In this document: piece by piece, positions 9,352-17,315 of the stretch
Position numbering within the stretch: position 1 is the first letter of the stretch
Layout of the letters: the number at the start of each line of letters is the position of its first letter
Assembly: GCA_023416735.1 (NCBI GenBank)
Contig: JAEZGX010000036.1
Span: forward strand, 1-53,360
Direction: 5' to 3'
Length of the DNA: 53,360 bases
Origin: Verrucomicrobiota bacterium
GTDB taxonomy: Bacteria > Verrucomicrobiota > Verrucomicrobiia > Opitutales > Opitutaceae
The notes under the pieces: model-generated
The model's input: only the letters and a program-made list of their open reading frames with translations
Told to the model about the DNA's origin: nothing
The model's database searches: none
Position numbers and translations under genes: made by a program

Positions 9352-11181
9352 TTACCACCAGAATTTCATCCGCAGGAAATCCACCAGCCGGTGCGTGCCG
9401 ATCCACGCGAGGCTGCGGTCGCCGGCATTCACTTTCGCGATCCCGCTCATGCCGGGCCGAAACCAGTCCGCTTTGCTCGCCAGCGTCCCGCGCACCAGAA
9501 AACGATTCCCGTCGCGATCCGGCACCGCCGACGGCTCGATCCGCGTCACATCCACCGCAAAGGTGTCCTCCGGCCGGCTCGCGAACGCCACTTCCGCCGT
9601 CTTGCTTTCGAGCACTTGATCGATGTCGCGTTCATGCACGCGCATCTCGACATACATTCCTGCGAGCTGCGTGACTTTCATCATCACCTCGCCCGTCTTC
9701 ACCGGCGCGCCGATTCGTTCGCGAAGATCGCCCTCCACCACCACGCCGTCATACGGCGCGCGCACTTCCGCTCGCGCCAACCGAAACAAACACAAATCCA
9801 ACCGCGCCTGCGCCTGCGCTTTCATCGCCAGCGCCACGCGCATGTCCGCCAGCTGCCGCGCCGCTTCCGCCTGCTCCGCCTCGCTCGCATAACGCTGCAA
9901 CTCCGCGCGCGCCGCCGACTCCTCGATCAACAGATCGCTGTTGTCCAACCGCACCAGCACATCGCCCTGCTTTACCACGTCGCCCGGGCGCACGAGCACT
10001 TCCGACAAATAGCCGTCAAACGGCGCCGGCAAATGCGCGAGCGCATCGCTGCGCGTCAAAAACGGCGCCTCCACGCGATACGATACCGGCACGAAAAACA
10101 CCACGATCAGCGTCAGGGCGCCCGCGATGCCGGCGACTTTGCTCCACGTGTGCCGCGGTCCGAGGAAGCGCGCGAAATACTCCCGCCACGCGAGCGCCCA
10201 ACGCGCACCGAACCAGCGGTCGTTGCGCCGCAGCTCGTCCAGCCGGCGCGCCACTTGATCCGCGAGCACGCGCACACCCGCCACTTCGTCTTCGGTAAAC
10301 GCCTGCGCCGCGCGCTCGAGCGTCAGCACGCCGCGCACCTCGCCGTCGACGCGCAGCGGCACTGACGCGAGAAACGCCACGCCCTCGCTCTTCGCATACG
10401 TTTCGTGATCGCGCACGATCTGCTGCAATTCCGAAACCGCGGGAAAAACAATCTCCTCATCCTGGTCGCGCGCTTCCTCCATCGCCGCTTCCAGTCGCTG
10501 CACCGCTTCCATTTTTTTCTCGAAGCGATCCGTTCCGCTCACCGCCTGCACGCGAACATACGGCTCCGCGATCCAGCCCAGCGCCACCCGCGTCGCTTGA
10601 TAACGCTGCGCCGTTTCGTTCACCAGCGCCATCGCCACCGACAAAAATCGCGTGTGCGCATTCAACACCGTCAGCACTTCCAACGCTTGCGAGAAATGCA
10701 CGATGTCGCGCTTCGTCCGCTCCAGCTGACGCTGACGCTGATACAACAACGGCGTATCCGCCGCGAGCCGCAGCATGTCCGCCGTCGATCCTAATTCTTT
10801 CGCGCGCTCCAACGGCAGCGAAACGGCGATCACACAACCTTGCGTCGGCTCCCCCGTCGACAGCGCCACCACGATCAGCGACAAGCCCGCCGGCCCGCTC
10901 GGCGGCGCCGTCATCACCCCGCTCTCGAGCGCTTCATCTGCGATCGACGAAAATGTTTCTGCCGACACCAACTGCGGCGCTTTCTCTCCACCGGTCGCCG
11001 GCCACTGCGCCACCACCATCCAGCGCCCGTCCAACCGCACCATGATCTGCGCATGCGTGGCGTCCGCGAGCTTGCCGCACGTTTGGGCGAAGAAAGGCCA
11101 GAACGCCTTCACCGGTCCGGCGAACGCGCGGCACGCCTCCAAATTCTTGATCACTTCAGGGGTTTGCGTCGGTCCAGTCAC
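9352..11181 (-). CDS. GAF-domain HlyD-family membrane-fusion adaptor
   Basis: Starting from a GTG (11179-11181) that follows an AGGGAG sequence, this is 609 residues; a TTG 16 codons upstream (11229) is the alternative start. The N-terminal 330 residues are cytosolic and contain one clear GAF-like module (about 175-315) and a second, weaker one near 15-130. One membrane segment (about 348-366) follows. A HlyD/RND-type adaptor comes next, with a lipoyl-like hairpin around PAPFDGYLSEV and VKQGDVLVRLDNSDL, a coiled coil, and RAPYDGVVV. The chain ends FLRMKFWW. A sensory GAF domain on a secretion adaptor is uncommon and suggests gating by a small ligand or redox state. It is the first gene of the minus-strand export operon. 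Confidence 0.85.
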   Translation of the reverse strand: MTGPTQTPEVIKNLEACRAFAGPVKAFWPFFAQTCGKLADATHAQIMVRLDGRWMVVAQWPATGGEKAPQLVSAETFSSIADEALESGVMTAPPSGPAGLSLIVVALSTGEPTQGCVIAVSLPLERAKELGSTADMLRLAADTPLLYQRQRQLERTKRDIVHFSQALEVLTVLNAHTRFLSVAMALVNETAQRYQATRVALGWIAEPYVRVQAVSGTDRFEKKMEAVQRLEAAMEEARDQDEEIVFPAVSELQQIVRDHETYAKSEGVAFLASVPLRVDGEVRGVLTLERAAQAFTEDEVAGVRVLADQVARRLDELRRNDRWFGARWALAWREYFARFLGPRHTWSKVAGIAGALTLIVVFFVPVSYRVEAPFLTRSDALAHLPAPFDGYLSEVLVRPGDVVKQGDVLVRLDNSDLLIEESAARAELQRYASEAEQAEAARQLADMRVALAMKAQAQARLDLCLFRLARAEVRAPYDGVVVEGDLRERIGAPVKTGEVMMKVTQLAGMYVEMRVHERDIDQVLESKTAEVAFASRPEDTFAVDVTRIEPSAVPDRDGNRFLVRGTLASKADWFRPGMSGIAKVNAGDRSLAWIGTHRLVDFLRMKFWW

Positions 11182-11407
11182 GGTGGTTAGAGATTTCTCC
11201 CTAGTAGGGACCGCCCAAACTTGGAGCAAGCTTCTGTTTGCGCGCGCCCTGTATTCACAAAACTAAGACAACTTCTTGGTAAAAAATCTCGCTTCACACA
11301 AATGACTTGCCGCGACCTCCACCGCTCGCAATCAACGCCGCCCGCAACGAGTTCTTGCCACATCTTAATAATCGACGTTAGGGCTTCTCCCCCATTCCAG
11401 CAGTTCA
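11182..11407. promoter_or_regulatory. Divergent promoter region between the two arms of the export cluster
   Basis: This 226-base gap separates the GAF-HlyD operon (leftward) from tolC-hlyD (rightward) and is richer in A and T than its surroundings. It contains the palindrome TCCCTA-g-TAGGGA at 11198-11210 and a TAATAAT stretch at about 11365-11371 that could be a -10 element for the rightward genes. I could not find a convincing -35 for either direction. Confidence 0.5.
11198..11210. promoter_or_regulatory. Perfect palindrome TCCCTA-g-TAGGGA, candidate operator
   Basis: Two 6-base half-sites flank a single central base, 17-29 bases upstream of the preferred GTG start of the GAF-HlyD gene. 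The leftward copy supplies the AGGGA of that gene's likely Shine-Dalgarno sequence, so a bound protein or RNA structure here could affect both transcription and translation. Short palindromes of this shape suit dimeric HTH regulators; the regulator is unknown. Confidence 0.4.
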
Positions 11408-12961
11408 ATGATTACTCCGCTCCGCCGCTTCATCCTTCCCGCCGCCGCTGGCGCGATTCTTCTACCAGTCGCCTTCGCACAATCCGGCGCCTCGTCCGCC
11501 GCGACCTCGACCGAGTCCTCCCTCGTGGCCACTGCGCCCACGACATTGCAGGAACTCTTGCTTCAAGCGCTCCAAGCCAATCTCGAAATCCAAGCCCGTC
11601 GCATCGAACCCCAAATCCACGAAGACCGCATCAAGGGCGCGTGGGGTGTTTTCGATCCGACGATCTCGTTCGGCGCGCTCTATGAAGAATCCGAGCGCGC
11701 GCTCAACCAGCGTGACTTCCTCGGCACCGGACAAATCTCGCGCATCTACGACGAAAACAACGAGCGCTTCCAAGCGTCCTTCGGCGGACGCATCCCGACC
11801 GGTCTCGTTTACGAATTCATGGTCGACCACGCGCGGCTCGACAACACCTACAACCGTCGCGCCCTCTCGCTCTACGGTCCGGAATTCCAGTCGAACGCCG
11901 TCCTCCGCATCACGCAGCCGCTGCTCCGCGATTTCGGCTTCCACGCCAATCTCGCCGAGATCCGTCTCGCGAAGAACGCCCGCAACGTATCCGAAAACGA
12001 ATTTCACGCGTCCGTTCTTCGCATCGTCGGCCAAACGATGTCCGCTTACTTCGAAGCCGTCTTCGCGCAGGAAAACATTCGCGTGAAGCAGCAATCGATC
12101 GAGCTCGCCGAAAACCTCCTTCGCGAAAACCGCCGCCGCGCTGAGGAAGGAAAGATGGCGTCGATCGATGTCATCCAAGCCGAGGCCCGCGTCGCCGAAG
12201 CCCGCGAAGAACTCATCCTCGCGCAGAGTCTCCTCAATCAGCGGCGCAACACGTTGAAAGAACTCACCCGCGAGGAATTCGATTTCGATTCGCCCGCGAT
12301 GATCTTCGCGACCGACAACGTCCAGCTCCCCATTCCCGATCTCGAACGCGAACAAATCCTCAGCACGGTCTTCACCAAGAATCCGAGCTACCTCGCCGCC
12401 ATCGAGGGCGCGAAGGCCGAAGACATCCGTCTCGCTTACGCCAGGAACCAGCGCTGGCCGCGCCTCGATCTCAAAGCCACGTTCGGCTACAACGGCCTTG
12501 GCCACGACATCGCGAATAGCTTCAACGATTTCACCGATCGCGGTCAGCCCGATTGGAGCGTCGGCGTCTCGGTTTCGATTCCCACGTTCAACCGCACCGC
12601 GCGCAGCCGTGTCGCCGAAGCGAAGAAGCGCCAGGTCCAGGCCGCCCTCAACGTGAAGCGCGCCGAGGTCACCATCCTCAGCGCCGTCGACACCGCGCTC
12701 CGTGACATCGGCGCCGCGCGCGAACGCGTCGAACTCGTGAAAAACTCCCTTCGTCTCGCCGAGTCGGCTCTCGATGCCGAACTCAAGCGGCTCAACACGG
12801 GTCTCACGACGAGCTACAACGTGCTCACGCTGCAAAAGGAACTCAGTCAGGTCCGCAGCCGCGAACTCGCCACCGTCGTCGATCTCAACAAAGCCATCAC
12901 CACGCTTCACCTCATCGAAGGCACCCTCGCCGAAAAGATGAACATCGTGGTCACGAACTGA
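11408..12961 (+). CDS. TolC-family outer-membrane channel protein
   Basis: This 517-residue protein begins with a signal peptide (hydrophobic PAAAGAILLPVAFAQ, cleavage after AFA). It then shows the two-fold TolC pattern of long coiled-coil helices (ALQANLEIQARRIEP; RIAFTY-like strands; AEEGKMASIDVIQAEARVAEA; NTGLTTSYNVLTLQKEL). Length is close to the usual 450-520. It starts the rightward arm of the export cluster and is followed 21 bases later by a small periplasmic adaptor, so the pair forms an envelope conduit. It most likely provides the outer-membrane exit for the giant LEPR-XLL protein, although a separate efflux role is possible. Confidence 0.93.
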   Translation: MITPLRRFILPAAAGAILLPVAFAQSGASSAATSTESSLVATAPTTLQELLLQALQANLEIQARRIEPQIHEDRIKGAWGVFDPTISFGALYEESERALNQRDFLGTGQISRIYDENNERFQASFGGRIPTGLVYEFMVDHARLDNTYNRRALSLYGPEFQSNAVLRITQPLLRDFGFHANLAEIRLAKNARNVSENEFHASVLRIVGQTMSAYFEAVFAQENIRVKQQSIELAENLLRENRRRAEEGKMASIDVIQAEARVAEAREELILAQSLLNQRRNTLKELTREEFDFDSPAMIFATDNVQLPIPDLEREQILSTVFTKNPSYLAAIEGAKAEDIRLAYARNQRWPRLDLKATFGYNGLGHDIANSFNDFTDRGQPDWSVGVSVSIPTFNRTARSRVAEAKKRQVQAALNVKRAEVTILSAVDTALRDIGAARERVELVKNSLRLAESALDAELKRLNTGLTTSYNVLTLQKELSQVRSRELATVVDLNKAITTLHLIEGTLAEKMNIVVTN

Positions 12962-12982
12962 TCGGCCTAGCCGCGTCTGCTC

Positions 12983-13702
12983 ATGCTCATTCGCCCTGTC
13001 GCCCTTCTCCTCGCCTTGCTCGCACCTGCCGCCGCCTCGGCGGCATCCGCGCTCGATGGCATCGTTCTTCCGTTCCGCGAGGTCGTCGTCAGCTCGCCCG
13101 TCCAGAGCACGATCGAACACATCGCCGTGCGCGAGGGCGACACCGTGAAACAGGGGCAACTCCTCGCGCAGCTTTACTCGAAGCAGGAGCAACTCGAGCT
13201 CAGCCGCGCCAAGGCGATCGTCGAGAAACGCGTCTTCGATCATCGCAGCGCGAAACGTCTCTTCGACGACAAGATCGTCCCCGAAGACAAGGAGCTCGAA
13301 GCGCGGATCGAGCTCGAGCTTGCCCAGGCCCAGCTCGACGCCGCCACGGAAAACCTTCGCATTCGCACCATCACCGCGCCGCTCAACGGCACGGTCGTCG
13401 AAAAACTCCGCGAAGCCGGCGAGTCCGTCACGGCCACGCAGCCGCTTTTCCGCGTCATCGATATCAGCAAGGTTTACGTGCAGTTCTTCATCCGCAGCGA
13501 AGAACTTCCCCGTTTCAAAATCGGCCAGGAACTCCAGGCGCATTTCGACGACCTCAATGCCGGCAAGCCTTTCGCCGGCAAAGTCGACTTCATCGATCCG
13601 CGCGTCGACGCCTCCTCGGGCCTCATGCGTGTCCGCGTGCTCATCGAAAATCCCGACGAGCTCATCAAAGCCGGCATGCGCACCAACGTCACCGCGCCGT
13701 AA
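12983..13702 (+). CDS. Short periplasmic HlyD/RND-type adaptor protein
   Basis: This 239-residue protein has a signal peptide (LLLALLAPAAASA) and a compact adaptor fold: a lipoyl half-motif (SSPVQSTIEHIAVREGDTVK), a coiled-coil hairpin (about 55-115), the second half-motif (TITAPLNGTVVEKL) and a beta-barrel domain (VYVQFFIRSEEL). It lacks the long membrane-proximal region of typical RND adaptors. It is 21 bases downstream of tolC and followed by a terminator. It is the third HlyD-like module in the cluster, beside the M50 fusion and the GAF adaptor. Confidence 0.88.
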   Translation: MLIRPVALLLALLAPAAASAASALDGIVLPFREVVVSSPVQSTIEHIAVREGDTVKQGQLLAQLYSKQEQLELSRAKAIVEKRVFDHRSAKRLFDDKIVPEDKELEARIELELAQAQLDAATENLRIRTITAPLNGTVVEKLREAGESVTATQPLFRVIDISKVYVQFFIRSEELPRFKIGQELQAHFDDLNAGKPFAGKVDFIDPRVDASSGLMRVRVLIENPDELIKAGMRTNVTAP

Positions 13703-13730
13703 CCGCGGGGACATCGTGAACCTCATCGCG

Positions 13731-13756
13731 GGGCGGGTCTTCGACCCGCCCTTTTT
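13731..13756 (+). terminator. Rho-independent terminator after tolC-hlyD
   Basis: GGGCGGGTC (13731-13739) pairs with GACCCGCCC (13743-13751) around a TTC loop and is followed by TTTTT. The 9-bp stem starts 28 bases after the adaptor stop codon. Confidence 0.9.
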
Positions 13757-13765
13757 CGTGTCCGC

Positions 13766-15031
13766 TCACGCCGGCCGTAACACCAGCGCCACATTGCTCC
13801 CGCCGAAACCGCTGCAGTTGCACATCGCCGCGCGCACGTCCTGATCTCGCGTTTCCCGCGGCAAATTCAATCCCTCACATTCCGGGTCCGGCGCGCCCAA
13901 ATGCGCCTGCCCCGGCACGAATCCCTCCCGGATCGCGAGCGCCGTGATCGCCACGTTCAACGCGCCAGCCATCGAAAGCGTGTGTCCCGTCAGCGCTTTC
14001 GTTCCACTCACCGCCGCACCGCCCTCGCCCAACACGCGCCGCAACGCCTTCGCTTCCGCGCGATCGCCCACAACCGTGCTCGTCGCGTGCGCGCTCACAT
14101 AATCCAAATCGCTCGGCCCGATCGCCGCACTCGCCAGCGCACGCCGCATCGCTTCCTCGACGCCGCGACCTTCCGGCTCCGACTGCGCCACGCTATGCCC
14201 ATCCGCCGCCTGGCCCCAACCTGCCAGCTCCGCATACACCTTCTTCGCCCCTCGCCGCCCCGCGAGGTCTTCCGCTTCCAACACCACCGCGACGGCGCCA
14301 CCGGCTCCGACAAATCCATCCCGCTCTACATCGAACGGCCGCGACGCCTTTTCCGGTTCCGTCTGCCGCGACAAAGCCCGCAATCCTGAAAACGGCACCA
14401 GCATCTCCCACATCGGTTCCTCCGCCCCGACCACGATCATCCGTTCCTGGCGCCCGAGCGCGATTTCATCGAACGCATATCCGAGCGCGTGTCCGCTCGC
14501 CGCGCAGGCCGACACGAATCCTGTAACCGCTCCGCGGATACCAAAGTGCGACGCGAGATTGAAGTTCAATGTTCCCGCCACCGAATGCGTCACTGCCCAC
14601 GGATGCACTCTGGCGCCGCGGGCCCCTGCGGTCTCATTCACGTGGTGCGCCATCATCCGCGGTGATCCCGCCGATGCGCCGAAAAATCCTGTGCGCCCGT
14701 CGCGCAACTCTTCGCGCCCCATCCCCGCGTCCTCCAGCGCCTGCTCCATCGCGCAGTATCCAAACACCGCATTCGGCGGCATGCTTCGCACCGCGTCTCG
14801 CGGAATCACATATCGCGCCGGCCACCGCCACGCCGCGTGATGGACGCCTTCCAACTCAAAGTCCTCCGGAATTCCCGCCAGCTTCACCGGACACTCGGGA
14901 AACCACTCCACGCGCTTCAACCCATGCCTGAGCTCGCGCACGCTTCGCGTCACCGTCGCGCGATCGTTGCCGATTGGCGTGATGAATCCGAGTCCGGTGA
15001 TCAACACGCGTCGCGCTTGCATCGGCTTCAC
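13766..15031 (-). CDS. Beta-ketoacyl-ACP synthase, FabF-like (KAS II type)
   Basis: This 421-residue condensing enzyme elongates an acyl chain bound to acyl carrier protein with malonyl-ACP. The catalytic triad is visible: Cys176 in VSACAASG, His315 in SAHATSTV (usually HGTxT) and His350 in KALTGHTLSMAGA, with the C-terminal GFGGSN loop. Length matches FabF. Its start overlaps the stop of the ACP gene by four bases (ATGA), so the two are translationally coupled. No fabG, fabD or other fatty-acid gene is nearby, which makes this pair look like a dedicated system for a special lipid or acyl product rather than primary fatty-acid synthesis. That role is inference. Confidence 0.9.
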   Translation of the reverse strand: MKPMQARRVLITGLGFITPIGNDRATVTRSVRELRHGLKRVEWFPECPVKLAGIPEDFELEGVHHAAWRWPARYVIPRDAVRSMPPNAVFGYCAMEQALEDAGMGREELRDGRTGFFGASAGSPRMMAHHVNETAGARGARVHPWAVTHSVAGTLNFNLASHFGIRGAVTGFVSACAASGHALGYAFDEIALGRQERMIVVGAEEPMWEMLVPFSGLRALSRQTEPEKASRPFDVERDGFVGAGGAVAVVLEAEDLAGRRGAKKVYAELAGWGQAADGHSVAQSEPEGRGVEEAMRRALASAAIGPSDLDYVSAHATSTVVGDRAEAKALRRVLGEGGAAVSGTKALTGHTLSMAGALNVAITALAIREGFVPGQAHLGAPDPECEGLNLPRETRDQDVRAAMCNCSGFGGSNVALVLRPA

Positions 15032-15399
15032 ACCGCCGCCGCCCGGGCCCGCACGACCCCGCGCACGTCATCGATCGTCTGCAGCGCCCGCATCTCATCA
15101 TCCGAGAGCTTCAGTCCCAGGAGCTCGTCCAACAAAAAACTCATCTCGACCATCGCCAGCGAGTCGAACCCCAGATCCTCCACCAGCCGCGCGTTTCCTT
15201 CCATCGGCCCGACTTCCTTTCCATCGCCGCTCGACTTCGATGGTCGATGATAAGCAATCACGCCGGTCACCAGTCGATCCAGCGCCTCCGTTTCTCCGCC
15301 GCGAAAAAATCGCTCCGCCGCCTCGATCGTCTCCGCCGGGTAACCCATCAACATTTCCCGGGCCTTCCCAACGCGCGTTTCAACTTCGCCTGAGTTCAT
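15028..15399 (-). CDS. Acyl carrier protein with N-terminal extension
   Basis: From the ATG at 15397-15399, preceded by GGAAGG at ideal spacing, this is 123 residues; a second ATG seven codons upstream (15420) is less likely. The C-terminal 60-70 residues are a carrier domain with the phosphopantetheine site GFDSLAMVEM (Ser in DSL). The first 50 or so residues are an extra helical extension not present in FAS ACPs of about 80 residues. It is the first gene of a two-gene operon with the FabF-like synthase, overlapping it by four bases. Confidence 0.85.
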   Translation of the reverse strand: MNSGEVETRVGKAREMLMGYPAETIEAAERFFRGGETEALDRLVTGVIAYHRPSKSSGDGKEVGPMEGNARLVEDLGFDSLAMVEMSFLLDELLGLKLSDDEMRALQTIDDVRGVVRARAAAV

Positions 15400-15524
15400 G
15401 ATGGACCTTCCATCGTCCACCGGGCTCCGCGCATGTTCCGCCGGTCCGCGTTCAAATCGATCTCACGCCCGGAGTTGTCCTCCCCCGCAATCCCCTTCAC
15501 CGTCTCGCTTTCTCCTCCTTTTCC

Positions 15525-17201
15525 ATGCGACTCGGCCTCGCCCAAATCAATACCACCGTCGGCGACCTTGCCGGCAATCGCCGGAAGATCCTCGACGCCT
15601 ACAACGCCCTTGTCGCCCAAGGCGCCGAGTTCGTGGTCTTCCCTGAGCTCGTTGTCTGCGGTTACCCGCCGCGCGACTTGCTCTTTAAACGCCGCTTCGT
15701 TCCCGATTGCGAAGATTCGCTCCGCGAAATCGCCACGCACATCGGCGATGTGCCCGCCTTCGTCGGCACAGTCGAACGCAACACCACCGGCTCCGGCCGC
15801 CCCGCATATAACGCCGCCGCTTTTATTCACCAGGGCCGGATCGTCGCCACCGCCCACAAGTGCCTGCTGCCCACTTACGACGTCTTCGACGAGGACCGCT
15901 ACTTCGAGCCTGCCGCCAGCCCGCTCGTCGTCGAGCATGCCGGCCGCCGCATTGGCATCACCATCTGCGAAGACATCTGGACGCATCCCACGCTCAGCAC
16001 GCGCCAACTCTACCGCGGCGTCGATCCGACTCACCAGCTCGCCGCGCAAAAGTGCGACCTCATGGTCAACCTCTCTGCGAGCCCCTGGCACTACGACAAA
16101 CGCAATGTCCGCCAAACGCTCGTTGCCGACACCGCCCGCGTCCTCGGTTGTCCCGTCGTTTACGTCAACGCCGTCGGCGGCAACGACGAACTCATCTTCG
16201 ATGGACGCAGTCTCGTCTGCGACGCCACCGGCACCCTGCGCGCCGGCCTCTCCGCCTTCGCCGAGGACGTCCGCACGATCGATCTCTCCGGCTCAGCGCT
16301 GTCCCGCTCCCAGCCCTCAACTCCCAACGCTCAACTCATCTCCCCCACTTTCGCCCAGGACGAATGTCAGGACACGTTCTCCGCGCTCGTTCTCGGGCTG
16401 CGCGACTACGCGCATAAAAGTGGTTTCAAGCGCGCCCTCATCGCGCTCTCCGGCGGCATCGATTCCGCGCTCGTCGCCGTTATCGCCGTTCACGCGCTCG
16501 GCGCCGAAAACGTCATGGGTGTTTCGCTGCCGTCCGCGATTTCTTCGCAACATTCCCGTGACGACGCCCGCATCCTCGCGAGAAATCTCGGCATCCGTTT
16601 CGAGACCATCGCGATCGCCGACGCCGTTGCCGCTACCGAAGCTTCGCTCGGTCCGCTCTTCGCCGGTCTTCCTCGCGATGTCGCCGAGGAGAACATTCAG
16701 GCCCGCATCCGGGGCGTGATCATGATGGCGCTGTCCAACAAGTTCAGTTCGCTCCTCCTCACCACCGGTAACAAGAGCGAGGTCGCCGTCGGCTATTGCA
16801 CGCTCTACGGCGACATGGCCGGCGGCCTCGCCGTCATCTCCGACGTTTTCAAAACTCAGGTTTACAACCTGTCCCGCTGGATCAATCGCGATGGCGAGGT
16901 CATCCCGCGCAACACCATCGAAAAACCGCCTTCCGCCGAACTCCGTCCCGACCAACTCGATCAGGACAGCCTTCCTCCCTACGACATACTCGACGCAATC
17001 CTCGAAGGTTACGTCGAACAGGGACTCTCCCGCCGCGACCTCGTCGCTCAGGGCTTCGCCGAAGCAGTCGTCAACGACGTCGCCCGCAAGGTCGACCTCA
17101 ACGAATACAAACGAAAACAGGCCGCGCCCGGACTCAAAACCACGCCGCTCGCCTTCGGCGTCGGTCGCCGCATCCCCATCGTCCAAAAATATGTAAGCTG
17201 A
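15525..17201 (+). CDS. nadE: Glutamine-dependent NAD+ synthetase
   Basis: This 558-residue two-domain enzyme amidates deamido-NAD+ to NAD+ with ammonia from glutamine. The N-terminal nitrilase-type glutaminase domain shows the catalytic Glu41 (VFPELVVCGYPP), Lys112 (HKCLLPTYDVFDE) and Cys148 (ITICEDIW). The C-terminal synthetase domain has the PP-loop SGGIDSAL and the GNKSE motif. Both domains look complete. The linker near residues 260-275 contains a Ser/Gln/Pro/Asn stretch encoded by an ACTCCCAACGCTCAACTC-like tract, which resembles an in-frame repeat insertion. Confidence 0.97.
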   Translation: MRLGLAQINTTVGDLAGNRRKILDAYNALVAQGAEFVVFPELVVCGYPPRDLLFKRRFVPDCEDSLREIATHIGDVPAFVGTVERNTTGSGRPAYNAAAFIHQGRIVATAHKCLLPTYDVFDEDRYFEPAASPLVVEHAGRRIGITICEDIWTHPTLSTRQLYRGVDPTHQLAAQKCDLMVNLSASPWHYDKRNVRQTLVADTARVLGCPVVYVNAVGGNDELIFDGRSLVCDATGTLRAGLSAFAEDVRTIDLSGSALSRSQPSTPNAQLISPTFAQDECQDTFSALVLGLRDYAHKSGFKRALIALSGGIDSALVAVIAVHALGAENVMGVSLPSAISSQHSRDDARILARNLGIRFETIAIADAVAATEASLGPLFAGLPRDVAEENIQARIRGVIMMALSNKFSSLLLTTGNKSEVAVGYCTLYGDMAGGLAVISDVFKTQVYNLSRWINRDGEVIPRNTIEKPPSAELRPDQLDQDSLPPYDILDAILEGYVEQGLSRRDLVAQGFAEAVVNDVARKVDLNEYKRKQAAPGLKTTPLAFGVGRRIPIVQKYVS

Positions 17202-17204
17202 ACG

Positions 17205-17315
17205 GATGCTCTTTGTGATCTGTTCCGTATCCGTCATTCGTGTGATTAATTAGTGTCCGTTCGGGGTTTCATCTCTGACCCGATCCGCGTCTATCCGTCT
17301 TCATCTGTGGCTAAA
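17205..17315. other. Intergenic tract resembling a dispersed repeat, upstream of hemL
   Basis: The gap between nadE and hemL contains phrases such as CCGTATCCGTCATTCGTG and GCGTCTATCCGTCTTC followed by ATCTGTGGCTAAA. They resemble, from memory, short dispersed intergenic sequences common in Verrucomicrobia and other bacteria. It reads through in frame with hemL but has no coding character. Confidence 0.35.

Noticed and set aside
11462..13726. A 754-codon open frame on the minus strand, antisense to the TolC and adaptor genes
   Set aside because: It is rich in Glu, Asp, Arg and Gly as expected for a mirror of GC-rich coding sequence and has no recognisable domain, whereas the plus-strand genes have signal peptides and family motifs.
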